Both the position numbers and the translations under genes were made by a program. DNA of 64,000 bases from Hyphomicrobiales bacterium (GTDB lineage Bacteria > Pseudomonadota > Alphaproteobacteria > Rhizobiales > Beijerinckiaceae), in assembly GCA_900473415.1 (NCBI GenBank), contig UCLR01000032.1:62001-126000 (forward strand), written 5' to 3'. The notes under the pieces were generated by a model. It worked only from the letters and a program-made list of their open reading frames with translations. It was not told where the DNA came from and made no database searches. Shown here piece after piece: positions 1 to 8,393 of this stretch (positions are counted from its first letter, which is position 1; every line of letters begins with the position of its first letter).

Positions 1-66
1 CCTTCGCCCCGGCAGGCCCATAAGGGCCAGGCGCGGCAGCACGGCACGAAACCAAAGAGGCAGAGC

Positions 67-921
67 ATGATCCGAGGCAGTTATTGGCTGGCAGCAGCCG
101 GCATGGCGCTGACGCTCGCAGGCTGTGACACCGTCTCCAACCTCTCCTCGCAGCCCGCCGTCGCCGAGCTCGATACCCGCGACAGCGCCGATGCCAGCGT
201 GAACATCGGCTCGCTGAGCGAGGTCGTTAATCGCAATCCCAACGATCCGGGCGCCTACAACACCCGCGGCGCCGCCTATGCCCGCGTCGGCCGCTTCTCG
301 GACGCGATCGGGGACTTCACCAAGGCGATCCAGCTCGATCCGAACCTCGCCTCCGCCTATACGAACCGCGGCCTGGCGCTGCGCCAGAGCGGCCGCGCCG
401 ATTCGGCGCTGACCGACTTCAACCGCGCCACCACGGCCAATCCGAACTACGCGCCGGCCTATATCGCCCGCGCCAACCTGCTGCGCCAGCAGGGCAACAG
501 CCAACAGGCGATCGCCGATCTCAACACCGCGATCCGCCTCAATCCGGAATCGGCCGAGGCCTTCCATGCCCGCGGGCTCGTCTACCAGAAGGAAGGCCAG
601 CACCAGCATGCCGTCACCGATTTCGACTCGGTGATCGACCGCAACCCCTACACCGCCCCGCCCTATATCGCCCGCGGCCAGAGCCTGAATGCACTCGGCA
701 AGTATGATGCGGCGCTGGAGGACTTCACCGCGGCGCTCAACGTCGACAACCGCAACGCCGACGCCTGGGCCGGCCGCGGCTTCGCCTTCGAGAAGCTCGG
801 CAAGAAGACGGAGGCCTCCGAGGCCTATCAGCGGGCGCTGAGCCTCGACGGCAACAACGCCCAGGCCCGCTCCGGCCAGTCCCGGATGGGCGGAGGCGGC
901 GGCGGCTTCTTCCGCAGTTGA
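67..921 (+). CDS. TPR-repeat lipoprotein
   Basis: This is probably a membrane-anchored scaffold protein. Residues 1-20 form a lipoprotein signal peptide ending in the lipobox L-A-G-C, so Cys20 should be lipidated and the protein held in the envelope. From about residue 50 to 270 there are roughly six tandem 34-residue tetratricopeptide units, recognisable by repeated A-Y/F-x-x-R-G-x-A and D-F/L-x-x-A-I-x-L-x-P patterns, followed by a Gly-rich tail. TPR lipoproteins of this kind (compare NlpI) bring proteins together at the membrane, but the partner cannot be read from the sequence. Its stop codon abuts the stop of the convergent hydrolase (TGATCA). Confidence 0.85.
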   Translation: MIRGSYWLAAAGMALTLAGCDTVSNLSSQPAVAELDTRDSADASVNIGSLSEVVNRNPNDPGAYNTRGAAYARVGRFSDAIGDFTKAIQLDPNLASAYTNRGLALRQSGRADSALTDFNRATTANPNYAPAYIARANLLRQQGNSQQAIADLNTAIRLNPESAEAFHARGLVYQKEGQHQHAVTDFDSVIDRNPYTAPPYIARGQSLNALGKYDAALEDFTAALNVDNRNADAWAGRGFAFEKLGKKTEASEAYQRALSLDGNNAQARSGQSRMGGGGGGFFRS

Positions 922-1803
922 TCAGGGTGCGGAGCCGACCCTCCTGGCCGGCTCGCCCACCGTTCGCGTATCGGCCCCCATCACCCTGGCTTCGGCGACA
1001 TCGCCGAGAAAGCGCCGCACCTCGGCGAGCGAGCCGTGCTGCGGCAGGTCCTGGTGCCCGCCATCGGGAAAGCGCAGGAACCGCTTGGGCGGGTTGGCGA
1101 GCTCATAGAGCGCGCTCCCCTGGGCGAAGGGGATGACCCTGTCGCGCTCGCCATGCATGACGAGCACCGGCGCCTTGACCCGGCCAATGACCTCGTCCGA
1201 GCGGAACTGGTCCTTCATCAGCAGCCCCACCGGCACATAGGGATAGACGGCCTGCGCGACGGCGGCAGCCGAACGGTAGGGCGCCTCGAGTACGACGGCC
1301 TTTAGCGGCACCTCCGCCGCCAGCTTCAGCACCACGCCCGTCCCGAGCGATTCGCCATAGCCGACCACCCGCCCCGTGCCGAAACGGTCAACTGCAGCGC
1401 CATAGGCGGCTCGGGCATCCTGCAACAGCCCCTCTTCGCTCGGGCTGCCGGTCGAGCCGCCGTAGCCGCGATAGCTCACCGCGAAGAGCCCGGTGCCGTC
1501 CTCCGTCAGCGCCCGGAAGCGCGCCGCCCGGCCGGCCCCGCCGAGATTGCCGGCGTTGCCGTGGAAATAGAGCAAGAGCGGCTTGTCGGCCCGCGGCGGC
1601 ACGATCCAGGCGACGAGCCGCTCGCCATCGGCGGTCGCGATGGTCACCTCTTCGGCTGCGACGAGCCCTGCCGCCGCGATGTCGGCCTTCGCTGGATCGC
1701 GTGGATACAGCAGCTCGCGCTGCCGGGCATAAAGCATTCCGAGCATCGCAAGATAGCCGGCGACGCCCAGGACGACGATCAGCTTCAGAAGGCGCAGGAT
1801 CAC
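922..1803 (-). CDS. alpha/beta hydrolase, membrane-anchored (BEM46-like)
   Basis: This is a serine hydrolase of unknown substrate. A hydrophobic segment near the N-terminus (about residues 2-25) should anchor it in the membrane. Fold landmarks are the oxyanion motif L-Y-F-H-G-N-A-G-N, the nucleophile elbow G-Y-G-E-S-L-G, the acid region H-G-E-R-D and the C-terminal catalytic G-G-H-Q-D. I start it at the GTG at 1803, because the longer reading from a TTG at 1857 would run through the terminator hairpin of pntB. It is the last gene on this strand before the convergent TPR gene. Confidence 0.82.
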   Translation of the reverse strand: MILRLLKLIVVLGVAGYLAMLGMLYARQRELLYPRDPAKADIAAAGLVAAEEVTIATADGERLVAWIVPPRADKPLLLYFHGNAGNLGGAGRAARFRALTEDGTGLFAVSYRGYGGSTGSPSEEGLLQDARAAYGAAVDRFGTGRVVGYGESLGTGVVLKLAAEVPLKAVVLEAPYRSAAAVAQAVYPYVPVGLLMKDQFRSDEVIGRVKAPVLVMHGERDRVIPFAQGSALYELANPPKRFLRFPDGGHQDLPQHGSLAEVRRFLGDVAEARVMGADTRTVGEPARRVGSAP

Positions 1804-1822
1804 GGCGGCACGCCCGGAAACA

Positions 1823-1850
1823 AAAGGGCCGGCGATCAAGCCGGCCCTTT
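1823..1850 (-). terminator. rho-independent terminator after pntB
   Basis: A perfect 10-bp stem (AAAGGGCCGG / CCGGCCCTTT, loop 8 nt) is followed on the minus strand by TTTTGTTT. It lies between the pntB stop and the hydrolase start, so it probably ends the transhydrogenase operon. Confidence 0.75.
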
Positions 1851-1929
1851 GCAGCAATCCGATGACAATGACGGCGTTTCGCCTGGAACCCGTCCTCGTC
1901 GCAAATGGTTCCCGCTCTTGCGCGGCGCC

Positions 1930-3333
1930 TCAGTGCGCCATCGCCTTGACGATCTCGTCGGTGACCTTCTTGGCGTCGCCGAAGAGCATCATCGTGTTGG
2001 GCATGAAGAACAGCTCGTTCTCGACGCCGGCATAGCCGGAGCCCATGCCGCGCTTGATGAAGAGCACGGTCTTGGCCTTCTCGACGTCCAGGATCGGCAT
2101 GCCGAAGATAGGCGACTGCGGATCGGTCTTGGCCGCCGGGTTGGTGACGTCGTTGGCGCCGATGACGAAGGCGACGTCGGCCTGGCCGAATTCCGAGTTG
2201 ATGTCCTCGAGCTCGAAGACCTCGTCATAGGGCACGTTGGCCTCGGCCAGCAGCACGTTCATGTGGCCCGGCATGCGGCCCGCCACCGGGTGGATGGCGT
2301 ACTTGACCTCGACGCCTTCCTTCTTGAGCGAATCCGCCATCTCACGCAGCGCGTGCTGCGCCTGTGCCACCGCCATGCCGTAGCCCGGCACGATGATGAC
2401 CTTGGCGGCGTTCTTCATGATGTAGGCGGCATCGTCCGGCGAACCCTGCTTGACAGGGCGCGCCTCGACGGCGCCGGCGGCGGCGGCGGTCGTCTCGCCG
2501 CCGAAGCCGCCGAGGATGACCGAGATGAAGGAGCGATTCATGCCCTTGCACATGATGTAGGACAGGATCGCGCCCGAGGAGCCGACCAGCGCGCCGGTGA
2601 TGATCAGCGCCATGTTGCCGAGCGTGAAGCCGATGCCGGCGGCAGCCCAGCCGGAATAGGAGTTCAGCATCGAGACGACGACGGGCATGTCGGCGCCGCC
2701 GATCGGGATGATGAGCAGCACGCCGAGCGCCAGCGACACCGCGACGATCAGCCAGAAGACCGCGTGGCTCTCCGCCTTGATGAAGATCGCCAGCAGCACG
2801 ACCAGCGCGATGCCCAACCCGATATTGATGCCGTGGCGCTGCGGCAGCATGATCGGCTTGCCGCTCATGCGCCCGTCGAGCTTGAGGAAGGCGATGATCG
2901 AACCGGTGAAGGTGATCGCGCCGATCGCGACGCCGAGCGCCATCTCGAACAGGCTGGAGCCGTGGATCGAGCCGGTATGGCCGATGCCGAAGGCTTCCGG
3001 CGCGTAGAGAGCGGCAGCCGCTACCAGCACCGCCGCCAGACCCACCAGCGAGTGGAAGAAGGCGACCAGCTGCGGCATCTGAGTCATCTGCACGCGCTTG
3101 GCCATGAAGGCGCCGAAGCCGCCGCCAATGGCGATGCCGACCGCAACCAGCAGCCAGCCTGAGAAGCCGGCAGGCGGGAAGAACACCACGGTCGTCAGGA
3201 TGGCGAGCGCCATGCCGATCATGCCGTAGCGATTGCCCTGGCGCGATGTCGTCGGGTGCGACAGGCCCCGCAGGGCCATGATGAAGAGGACGCCGGAAAC
3301 GACGTAGAGCAGGGCTGAGAGGTTCGCGGCCAT
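1930..3333 (-). CDS. pntB: NAD(P) transhydrogenase subunit beta
   Basis: This is the NADP(H)-binding (domain III) and membrane (domain II) subunit of the proton-translocating transhydrogenase, which reduces NADP+ with NADH at the expense of the proton gradient. At 467 residues it has the usual PntB length. The N-terminal part holds about eight or nine transmembrane helices. The C-terminal part carries the NADP site, including V-P-G-Y-G-M-A-V-A-Q-A-Q and the G-A-N-D-V-T-N-P-A and K-R-G-M-G-x-G-Y-A-G motifs. It is the third pnt gene, three bases after pntAB, and a terminator follows it. Confidence 0.96.
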   Translation of the reverse strand: MAANLSALLYVVSGVLFIMALRGLSHPTTSRQGNRYGMIGMALAILTTVVFFPPAGFSGWLLVAVGIAIGGGFGAFMAKRVQMTQMPQLVAFFHSLVGLAAVLVAAAALYAPEAFGIGHTGSIHGSSLFEMALGVAIGAITFTGSIIAFLKLDGRMSGKPIMLPQRHGINIGLGIALVVLLAIFIKAESHAVFWLIVAVSLALGVLLIIPIGGADMPVVVSMLNSYSGWAAAGIGFTLGNMALIITGALVGSSGAILSYIMCKGMNRSFISVILGGFGGETTAAAAGAVEARPVKQGSPDDAAYIMKNAAKVIIVPGYGMAVAQAQHALREMADSLKKEGVEVKYAIHPVAGRMPGHMNVLLAEANVPYDEVFELEDINSEFGQADVAFVIGANDVTNPAAKTDPQSPIFGMPILDVEKAKTVLFIKRGMGSGYAGVENELFFMPNTMMLFGDAKKVTDEIVKAMAH

Positions 3334-3336
3334 GCG

Positions 3337-3771
3337 TCAGCCCTTCTTCTTGTACATCGCGAGCATCCGCTCGGTGACGAGGAAGCCGCCGAAGATATTC
3401 ACCGAGGCCAGGATCAGCGCGATGAAGCCGAAGACCTTGGCCCAGATCGGCCCGTCGCCCAGCGCCGGCAACGCCTCGACGCCGACCGCCAGAAGGGCGC
3501 CGACCACGATGACCGAGGAGATCGCGTTGGTGACGGACATCAGCGGCGTGTGCAGCGCCGGCGTCACCGACCAGACCACATAGTAGCCGACGAAGACGGC
3601 GAGCACGAAGATCGCAAGACGATAGATCGTCGGGTCGATGCCGCCGGTCGCGATGCTGGCGGCGGCCGCCGCCTGGTCGGCATAACGCTCGGCGAGCTCA
3701 GCCGCCTGCTTGGCGAGCGCCGCTGCGTTGCGGGCCTGCTCGAGAGCCTGTTCGGGAGAGGGATTTGCCAT
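3337..3771 (-). CDS. pntAB: NAD(P) transhydrogenase subunit alpha, part 2 (membrane)
   Basis: This is the small membrane part of the alpha subunit, separate here as in Rhodospirillum-type three-polypeptide transhydrogenases. An Ala-rich helical N-terminus (residues 1-45) precedes about three or four transmembrane helices with the conserved stretch [18 protein letters not shown], which belongs to the proton-translocating domain. It sits between pntAA (17 bp upstream) and pntB (3 bp downstream), so the three genes form one operon. Confidence 0.95.
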   Translation of the reverse strand: MANPSPEQALEQARNAAALAKQAAELAERYADQAAAAASIATGGIDPTIYRLAIFVLAVFVGYYVVWSVTPALHTPLMSVTNAISSVIVVGALLAVGVEALPALGDGPIWAKVFGFIALILASVNIFGGFLVTERMLAMYKKKG

Positions 3772-3788
3772 GGTCGGAATTCCTTCGC

Positions 3789-4928
3789 TCAGGCCTTCGG
3801 CGCGAAATTCGGATGGATGACGGCGCCGTCCTTGGTCAGGGCGGTGGCCTTCACCAGCTCATCATCCCAGTTCACCGCGAGCTTCTTCTCGGCCTTGTCG
3901 ATCAGCGTCTCGACGAAGGCGTAGAGGTTCTTGGCGTAGAGCGAGGAGGAGGTGGCGGCGAGACGGCCCGGCACGTTGAGATGGCCGACGATCTTGACGC
4001 CGTTCGGCGTCGTAGCGACCTCGCCGGGCTTGGCCAGCTCGCAATTGCCGCCGCGCTCGACCGCGAGGTCGACGATGACGGAGCCAGGCTTCATGCTCTC
4101 GACCATCGCGGCCGAGATCAGCTTCGGAGCCGGCCGCCCCGGGATCAGCGCGGTGGTGATGACGATGTCCTGCTTGGCGATGTGGCTGGCGGTCAGCTCC
4201 GCCTGCTTCGCCTGGTACTCCTTGGACATCTCCTTGGCGTAGCCGCCGGCGGTCTGCGCCTGCTTGAACTCCTCGTCCTCGACGGCGAGGAACTTGGCGC
4301 CGAGCGACTCGACCTGCTCCTTGGTGGCGGGGCGCACGTCGGTCGCGGTCACGATCGCGCCGAGGCGGCGCGCGGTGGCGATGGCCTGCAGGCCCGCGAC
4401 GCCCACGCCCATCACGAAGATCTTCGCAGCCGGAACGGTGCCGGCCGCGGTCATCATCATCGGCAGCGCCCGGCCGTACTCGGCGGCGCCGTCGATCACG
4501 GCGCGATAGCCGGCGAGGTTCGCCTGCGAGGAGAGCACGTCCATCACCTGCGCGCGGGTGATGCGCGGCATGAACTCCATGGCGAAGGCCGCGACATTGG
4601 CCTTGGCCAGCGCCTCGACCTCGGCCTCGCTGCCATAGGGGTCCATCACGGCGAAGACGAGCGCGCCCTTGGGCAGCGCCGCGATCTCCTTCTCCGCCGG
4701 ACGGCGCACCTTCAGCACGATCTCGGCGCCCTTCAGCGCCTCCTTGGCCGTCTTCGCGATCGTCGCGCCGGCCGCCTCGTACTCGGCATCCGGGATGCCG
4801 GAGGCTTTGCCTGCCCCCGCCTCGATCACGACCTCGGCGCCGAGGCCTTTGAACTTGCGGACGGTCTCCGGCGTCGCGGCGACGCGGGTTTCCGCCCCTT
4901 GCGTTTCGGCTGGGACAGCAATGCGCAT
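3789..4928 (-). CDS. pntAA: NAD(P) transhydrogenase subunit alpha, part 1 (NAD-binding)
   Basis: This is the soluble NAD(H)-binding domain I of the transhydrogenase and a member of the alanine dehydrogenase/PNT family. The N-terminal motif M-R-I-A-V-P-A-E-T is typical, as is the Rossmann glycine motif G-V-G-V-A-G-L-Q at about residues 173-180, which is followed by T-D-V-R. At 379 residues it has the length expected when the membrane part is encoded separately. It acts on the cytoplasmic face together with PntAB and PntB. Confidence 0.95.
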   Translation of the reverse strand: MRIAVPAETQGAETRVAATPETVRKFKGLGAEVVIEAGAGKASGIPDAEYEAAGATIAKTAKEALKGAEIVLKVRRPAEKEIAALPKGALVFAVMDPYGSEAEVEALAKANVAAFAMEFMPRITRAQVMDVLSSQANLAGYRAVIDGAAEYGRALPMMMTAAGTVPAAKIFVMGVGVAGLQAIATARRLGAIVTATDVRPATKEQVESLGAKFLAVEDEEFKQAQTAGGYAKEMSKEYQAKQAELTASHIAKQDIVITTALIPGRPAPKLISAAMVESMKPGSVIVDLAVERGGNCELAKPGEVATTPNGVKIVGHLNVPGRLAATSSSLYAKNLYAFVETLIDKAEKKLAVNWDDELVKATALTKDGAVIHPNFAPKA

Positions 4929-4965
4929 GGCGGGGGAAGGCCTTTCCGGCGTTATGGAGTGTCGG

Positions 4966-5250
4966 TCAGAGAAGCAGCAGCGCGAGCAGCATCAGGACCA
5001 GGGCGACGAGGGGAGCGCGCCAGCCGATCGAGGGGGCAGCAATGCCCACGCCCGTGCCAAGCACCGCGAGCAGCGTGCCGACCAGGGCGGTGCCCCAGGC
5101 GTGCCTGGTGCCGCCGACCGCGAGCGCAGCCACGATGGCGAGCGCGCAGACGGTGCCGACCTCGGCGAAATGCACGAAACCGGTATAGGTCCGCTCATGC
5201 TCCTGATAGTCCATCGCGGGGATGTCGGCGCTGTGGGCGTGGTCGGCCAT
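4966..5250 (-). CDS. aa3-type cytochrome c oxidase subunit IV-like protein
   Basis: This is a small membrane protein of 94 residues. It contains the signature M-D-Y-x-E-H-E-R-T-Y-x-G-F of the bacterial aa3 oxidase subunit IV family (residues 13-25), then about three hydrophobic helices. The family is known as a small accessory subunit of aa3-type terminal oxidases. It is the first gene of the pnt operon, and this pairing with pntAA is common in alphaproteobacteria. The catalytic oxidase genes are not in the window, so assembly into an oxidase is inferred from the family. Confidence 0.78.
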   Translation of the reverse strand: MADHAHSADIPAMDYQEHERTYTGFVHFAEVGTVCALAIVAALAVGGTRHAWGTALVGTLLAVLGTGVGIAAPSIGWRAPLVALVLMLLALLLL

Positions 5251-5483
5251 GATCTGTTCCTGCGGTACGAAAAACGGTTCCTGAAAGCCGTGTTAGCGCA
5301 CCCGCGCAAGGTCGGCAACGGACCGCCGGCCACAGCCTGTCCTTGCGGAAGAACAGGCGCGCGGCCGCGCTCCCTGTAGCGAGGCGGCCGCCCGATGTAA
5401 AACGATTTAATCGGAGAATATTCTTCTATATGACCGTTGCGCACACTTTTCTGCGCAGTTAGAGCAAGAAGGTCGCAGGCTTC
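5251..5483. promoter_or_regulatory. intergenic region upstream of the pnt operon
   Basis: This 233-bp gap must hold the promoter of the minus-strand cox IV-like/pnt operon. It contains an AT-rich patch at about 5398-5435, unusual for this genome, with the perfect palindrome AGAATATTCT at 5415-5424. I cannot assign -35 and -10 boxes with confidence. Confidence 0.35.
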
Positions 5484-6863
5484 TCAGCCGCCGGCCTTCA
5501 GCCCGGCCGCCAATAGTGCCTTGCGCTGCCGCTCGGCCACAGTCTCGACCGCGAATCCCTCGATCTCGACCTCGAAAAGCCGGTGGAAATTCAGTTCCGC
5601 GTCGAGATGCAGGAAGACCCCGCCGAGCCCGATCGCGGCGCGGTCCATGAAGACGAATTCACGCGGCACCGTCACCGGCCCGCGTTTCTTCAGCGCCTGA
5701 TGGACCTGGAAGGCCTGCTTGCGGCCGTATTCGGAAGGGCTGACGCCCTCGGCGATGCGCCGGACGCGATCCTCCAGCAGCGGCCCGTAGATGAAGCGCG
5801 CCCAGATGTTGAGCGTCTCGACCAGATCCTTCGTCAGTCCCTTGAAACCCCAGGTCTCATAGGCATGGACGACGCGCGCCTCGTCGCCCTCCAGGATGCC
5901 GCGATAGAGATCGACCACCCCGCCGACGAAGGAGGGCGGGAAGATGCGGATGCAGCCATAGTCGAGCAGATTGATGCCCTGCGGCTCGCCACCCTCCGAG
6001 AACACCGTGTAGTTCCCCAGATGCGGGTCGCCATGGATGACGCCGTGATGGCTGAACGGGCGCCACCAGGCCTTGAACATCGCGGTCGAGATGCGGTCGC
6101 GCGCCTCCTGTCCATCCTGCTTGTGCGAGAGGATCGGGCTGCCCTCGAGCCAGTGCATGGTGAGCAGACGCCGCGTCGAGAGCGCCGGTTCTACCGCCGG
6201 CACGCGCACCTCCGGCGTGTCGGCCAGGATTGCCTGGTAGAGCGCGATATGATTCGCCTCGCGCTTGTAGTCGAGCTCCTCGCGGACGCGGGCGCCGATC
6301 TCCTTGGCGATCTCGCTGGTGTCGATCACCGCGCCCATGCGCCTGTGCAGCGCGAACAGCACCTCGAGCTGCGCGATGTCCGCCTCCACCGCCGATTCCA
6401 TGTCGGGGTATTGCAGCTTGCAGGCGAGCGGCGCCCCGTCCCTCGTGGTCGCGCGATGCACCTGCCCGAGCGAAGCCGCGGCAGCCGGCTTCAGGTCGAA
6501 TTCGCCGAAGCGCTCGCGCCATTGCGGGCCGAGCTCCGCCATCATCCGGCGCTTGACGAAGGCAGCCCCCATCGGTGGCGCCTGCGACTGCAGCTTCTGC
6601 AGTTCGGCGGCATATTCGGGCGGCACCACATCGGGGATGGTGGCGACGAGCTGCGCCACCTTCATGATCGGCCCCTTCAGGCCACCGAGCGCCTTGGCCA
6701 GCGCCTCGGCATTGGAGGCATCTCTCCCCTCGACACCGAAGAGCCGTGCGCCCGCGATCCGCGCCGCCACCCCACCGACATTGGCGCCGACGCGGGCATA
6801 GCGCGCGGCACGGGCGGAAAAGCGATTGGCTTCGGCATCACGGTCGGACATGGGCGGCTTCAT
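5484..6863 (-). CDS. ABC1/AarF (UbiB-like) family kinase
   Basis: This is an atypical protein kinase-like protein of the ABC1/UbiB family, whose members support ubiquinone synthesis or membrane lipid homeostasis. Family landmarks are K-x-x-Q-L-V-A (the KxGQ-like motif, about residue 70), the Ala-rich loop A-A-A-A-S-L-G-Q-V-H-R-A that replaces the usual P-loop, the catalytic H-G-D-P-H-L-G-N and the D-Y-G metal site. The start at 6863 or at 6851 cannot be settled; both follow an AGGA-type site. It is divergent from the dienelactone hydrolase gene. The target is unknown. Confidence 0.85.
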   Translation of the reverse strand: MKPPMSDRDAEANRFSARAARYARVGANVGGVAARIAGARLFGVEGRDASNAEALAKALGGLKGPIMKVAQLVATIPDVVPPEYAAELQKLQSQAPPMGAAFVKRRMMAELGPQWRERFGEFDLKPAAAASLGQVHRATTRDGAPLACKLQYPDMESAVEADIAQLEVLFALHRRMGAVIDTSEIAKEIGARVREELDYKREANHIALYQAILADTPEVRVPAVEPALSTRRLLTMHWLEGSPILSHKQDGQEARDRISTAMFKAWWRPFSHHGVIHGDPHLGNYTVFSEGGEPQGINLLDYGCIRIFPPSFVGGVVDLYRGILEGDEARVVHAYETWGFKGLTKDLVETLNIWARFIYGPLLEDRVRRIAEGVSPSEYGRKQAFQVHQALKKRGPVTVPREFVFMDRAAIGLGGVFLHLDAELNFHRLFEVEIEGFAVETVAERQRKALLAAGLKAGG

Positions 6864-7020
6864 TCCTGCGGGCTCTCCTGCATGTAGGTCCGAACCCGGC
6901 CGGCGCCAACGACCCATGAGCGGATATCGCCCCTGCCCTGCCGCTCATCAGTTTGTCACGGGCGGGAGCGCAACCTAGCATCTCGCAACGATTCCGACCG
7001 GAACCCGCAGAGAGGCACCC

Positions 7021-7770
7021 ATGGCGTTTTACCGAGGCATGACCTGCGAGAACGTGACGCTCAGCGGCGACGGCGGCACCTCCATCACAGCCTATGTGGC
7101 GAAGCCGGAAGGCCCCGGCCCCTTCCCCGGCGTGGTGCTCATCCACCACCTTCCGGGCTGGAGCGAGCTCTATATCGAGACGACGCGGCGCTTCGCCCAT
7201 CACGGCTATCTGGCGATCTGCGCCAATCTCTATGAGCGCTCCGGCCCGGGCGATCCGGACGACGTCGCGGCGAAGGTCCGCGCCGAGGGCGGCGTGCGCG
7301 ACGCGCAGGTGGTCGGCGACACGGCGGCGGCAGTCGCCTGGATGCGCGCCCAGGCCAGCCATAACGGCAAGGTCGGCCTCTTCGGTTCCTGCTCGGGCGG
7401 TCGCCACGCCTTCATCTACGCCTGCCAGCGAAGCGACATCGACGCCTGCGCCGAGCTCTGGGGCGGGCGCGTCGTGATGGAGCCGGGCGAGCTCAACGCC
7501 AAGACGCCGGTTTCACCGATCGACCTGACGAAGGATCTCTCCTGCCCGCTCATCGGCATCTTCGGCAACGAGGATCGCGCGCCCAGCCCCGAGCAGGTCA
7601 ACCAGCACGAGGCCGAGCTGAAGAAGCAAGGCAAGGACTACGAGTTCCACCGCTATGACGGCGCCGGCCACGGCTTCTTCTACTGGCACCGGCCGATCTA
7701 CCGGGCCGAGCAGGCCATGGACGCATGGGGCAAGATCTTCGCCTTCTTCGGCAAGAAGCTCGCCAAGTAA
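7021..7770 (+). CDS. dienelactone hydrolase family protein
   Basis: This is an alpha/beta hydrolase of the dienelactone hydrolase family, with a cysteine nucleophile in G-S-C-S-G-G-R (about residues 122-128), an acid in G-N-E-D-R-A-P and the catalytic histidine in G-A-G-H-G-F-F. In characterised members the enzyme opens dienelactone in chlorocatechol degradation, but many homologues have other ester or lactone substrates. No aromatic ring-cleavage genes are nearby, so the substrate is open. It is followed after 29 bp by a DUF6295-type gene, probably in one transcript. Confidence 0.87.
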   Translation: MAFYRGMTCENVTLSGDGGTSITAYVAKPEGPGPFPGVVLIHHLPGWSELYIETTRRFAHHGYLAICANLYERSGPGDPDDVAAKVRAEGGVRDAQVVGDTAAAVAWMRAQASHNGKVGLFGSCSGGRHAFIYACQRSDIDACAELWGGRVVMEPGELNAKTPVSPIDLTKDLSCPLIGIFGNEDRAPSPEQVNQHEAELKKQGKDYEFHRYDGAGHGFFYWHRPIYRAEQAMDAWGKIFAFFGKKLAK

Positions 7771-7799
7771 GCCATCGCGCGCAACAGGAGGCAGCAATC

Positions 7800-8105
7800 A
7801 TGTGCACGTCGATCGTCGAGATCATCCCGGCCGAAGGCATGGCGAAGCGCGGCGCGGAATGGTTCGCGCTGACCCAGGCCGTCGTCGCCTACGACCACGC
7901 GCGCCACGCGCCGCTCGCCGATGTCATTACGCTCGACTTCATCAACAGCGACCTCGACGCCGGCGCACGCGCGGGCATCGAGCTGACGCTGGACAGCGCC
8001 AAGGAGCTGCTCGCTGCGCTGGAGCGGGCGATCACCGCGGCCGAATTCGAGGAGGCGGAGGTGCGCGGCAAGGGCGCCGCGCCGGGGCTCGTTCGCGCCG
8101 CGTGA
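7800..8105 (+). CDS. DUF6295-type small protein
   Basis: This is a 101-residue soluble protein of unknown function that begins M-C-T-S-I-V-E. That start, together with W-F-A-L-T-Q-A-V-V-A-Y-D-H and the C-terminal L-D-S-A-K-E-L-L-A-A-L-E helix, recalls the DUF6295 family. The start is supported by AGGAGG at 7786-7791, 8 nt before the ATG. It probably forms an operon with the upstream dienelactone hydrolase gene. I cannot assign a reaction. Confidence 0.72.
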   Translation: MCTSIVEIIPAEGMAKRGAEWFALTQAVVAYDHARHAPLADVITLDFINSDLDAGARAGIELTLDSAKELLAALERAITAAEFEEAEVRGKGAAPGLVRAA

Positions 8106-8393
8106 GAAAAGCCTGACCGTCGGCGCTGCCGCGCTCCGGGATCAAGTCCTTGATGGTATTTCGGGCAGTCGCTGCACAACACCAACGCAGCGAACCGCAA
8201 TTACGACCGTCGAGCGCCGATATGCGGCAGGAAAACCTTGCGGCAGCGCCGCGATTTCAGCCGAAGAATGGGCTGATCCGGAACGGACGCTCGGGCGCTT
8301 CCATGCGCCAGACTGGTCCGCTTCTTGCTGCCGCCGAACCAGCCGACCGCCTCTGCCTTCTCGCCGATCGTTCCACCGCTATGTGCAGAAAGC
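8106..8393. other. gap with no recognisable gene
   Basis: I find no convincing gene, tRNA or strong terminator in these 288 bases. They should hold the promoter of the acyltransferase gene, but no clear boxes stand out. Confidence 0.4.

Noticed and set aside
7021-8105. Aromatic (chlorocatechol) degradation operon
   Set aside because: A dienelactone hydrolase family gene alone is weak evidence, and no ring-cleaving dioxygenase or muconate enzyme is nearby.
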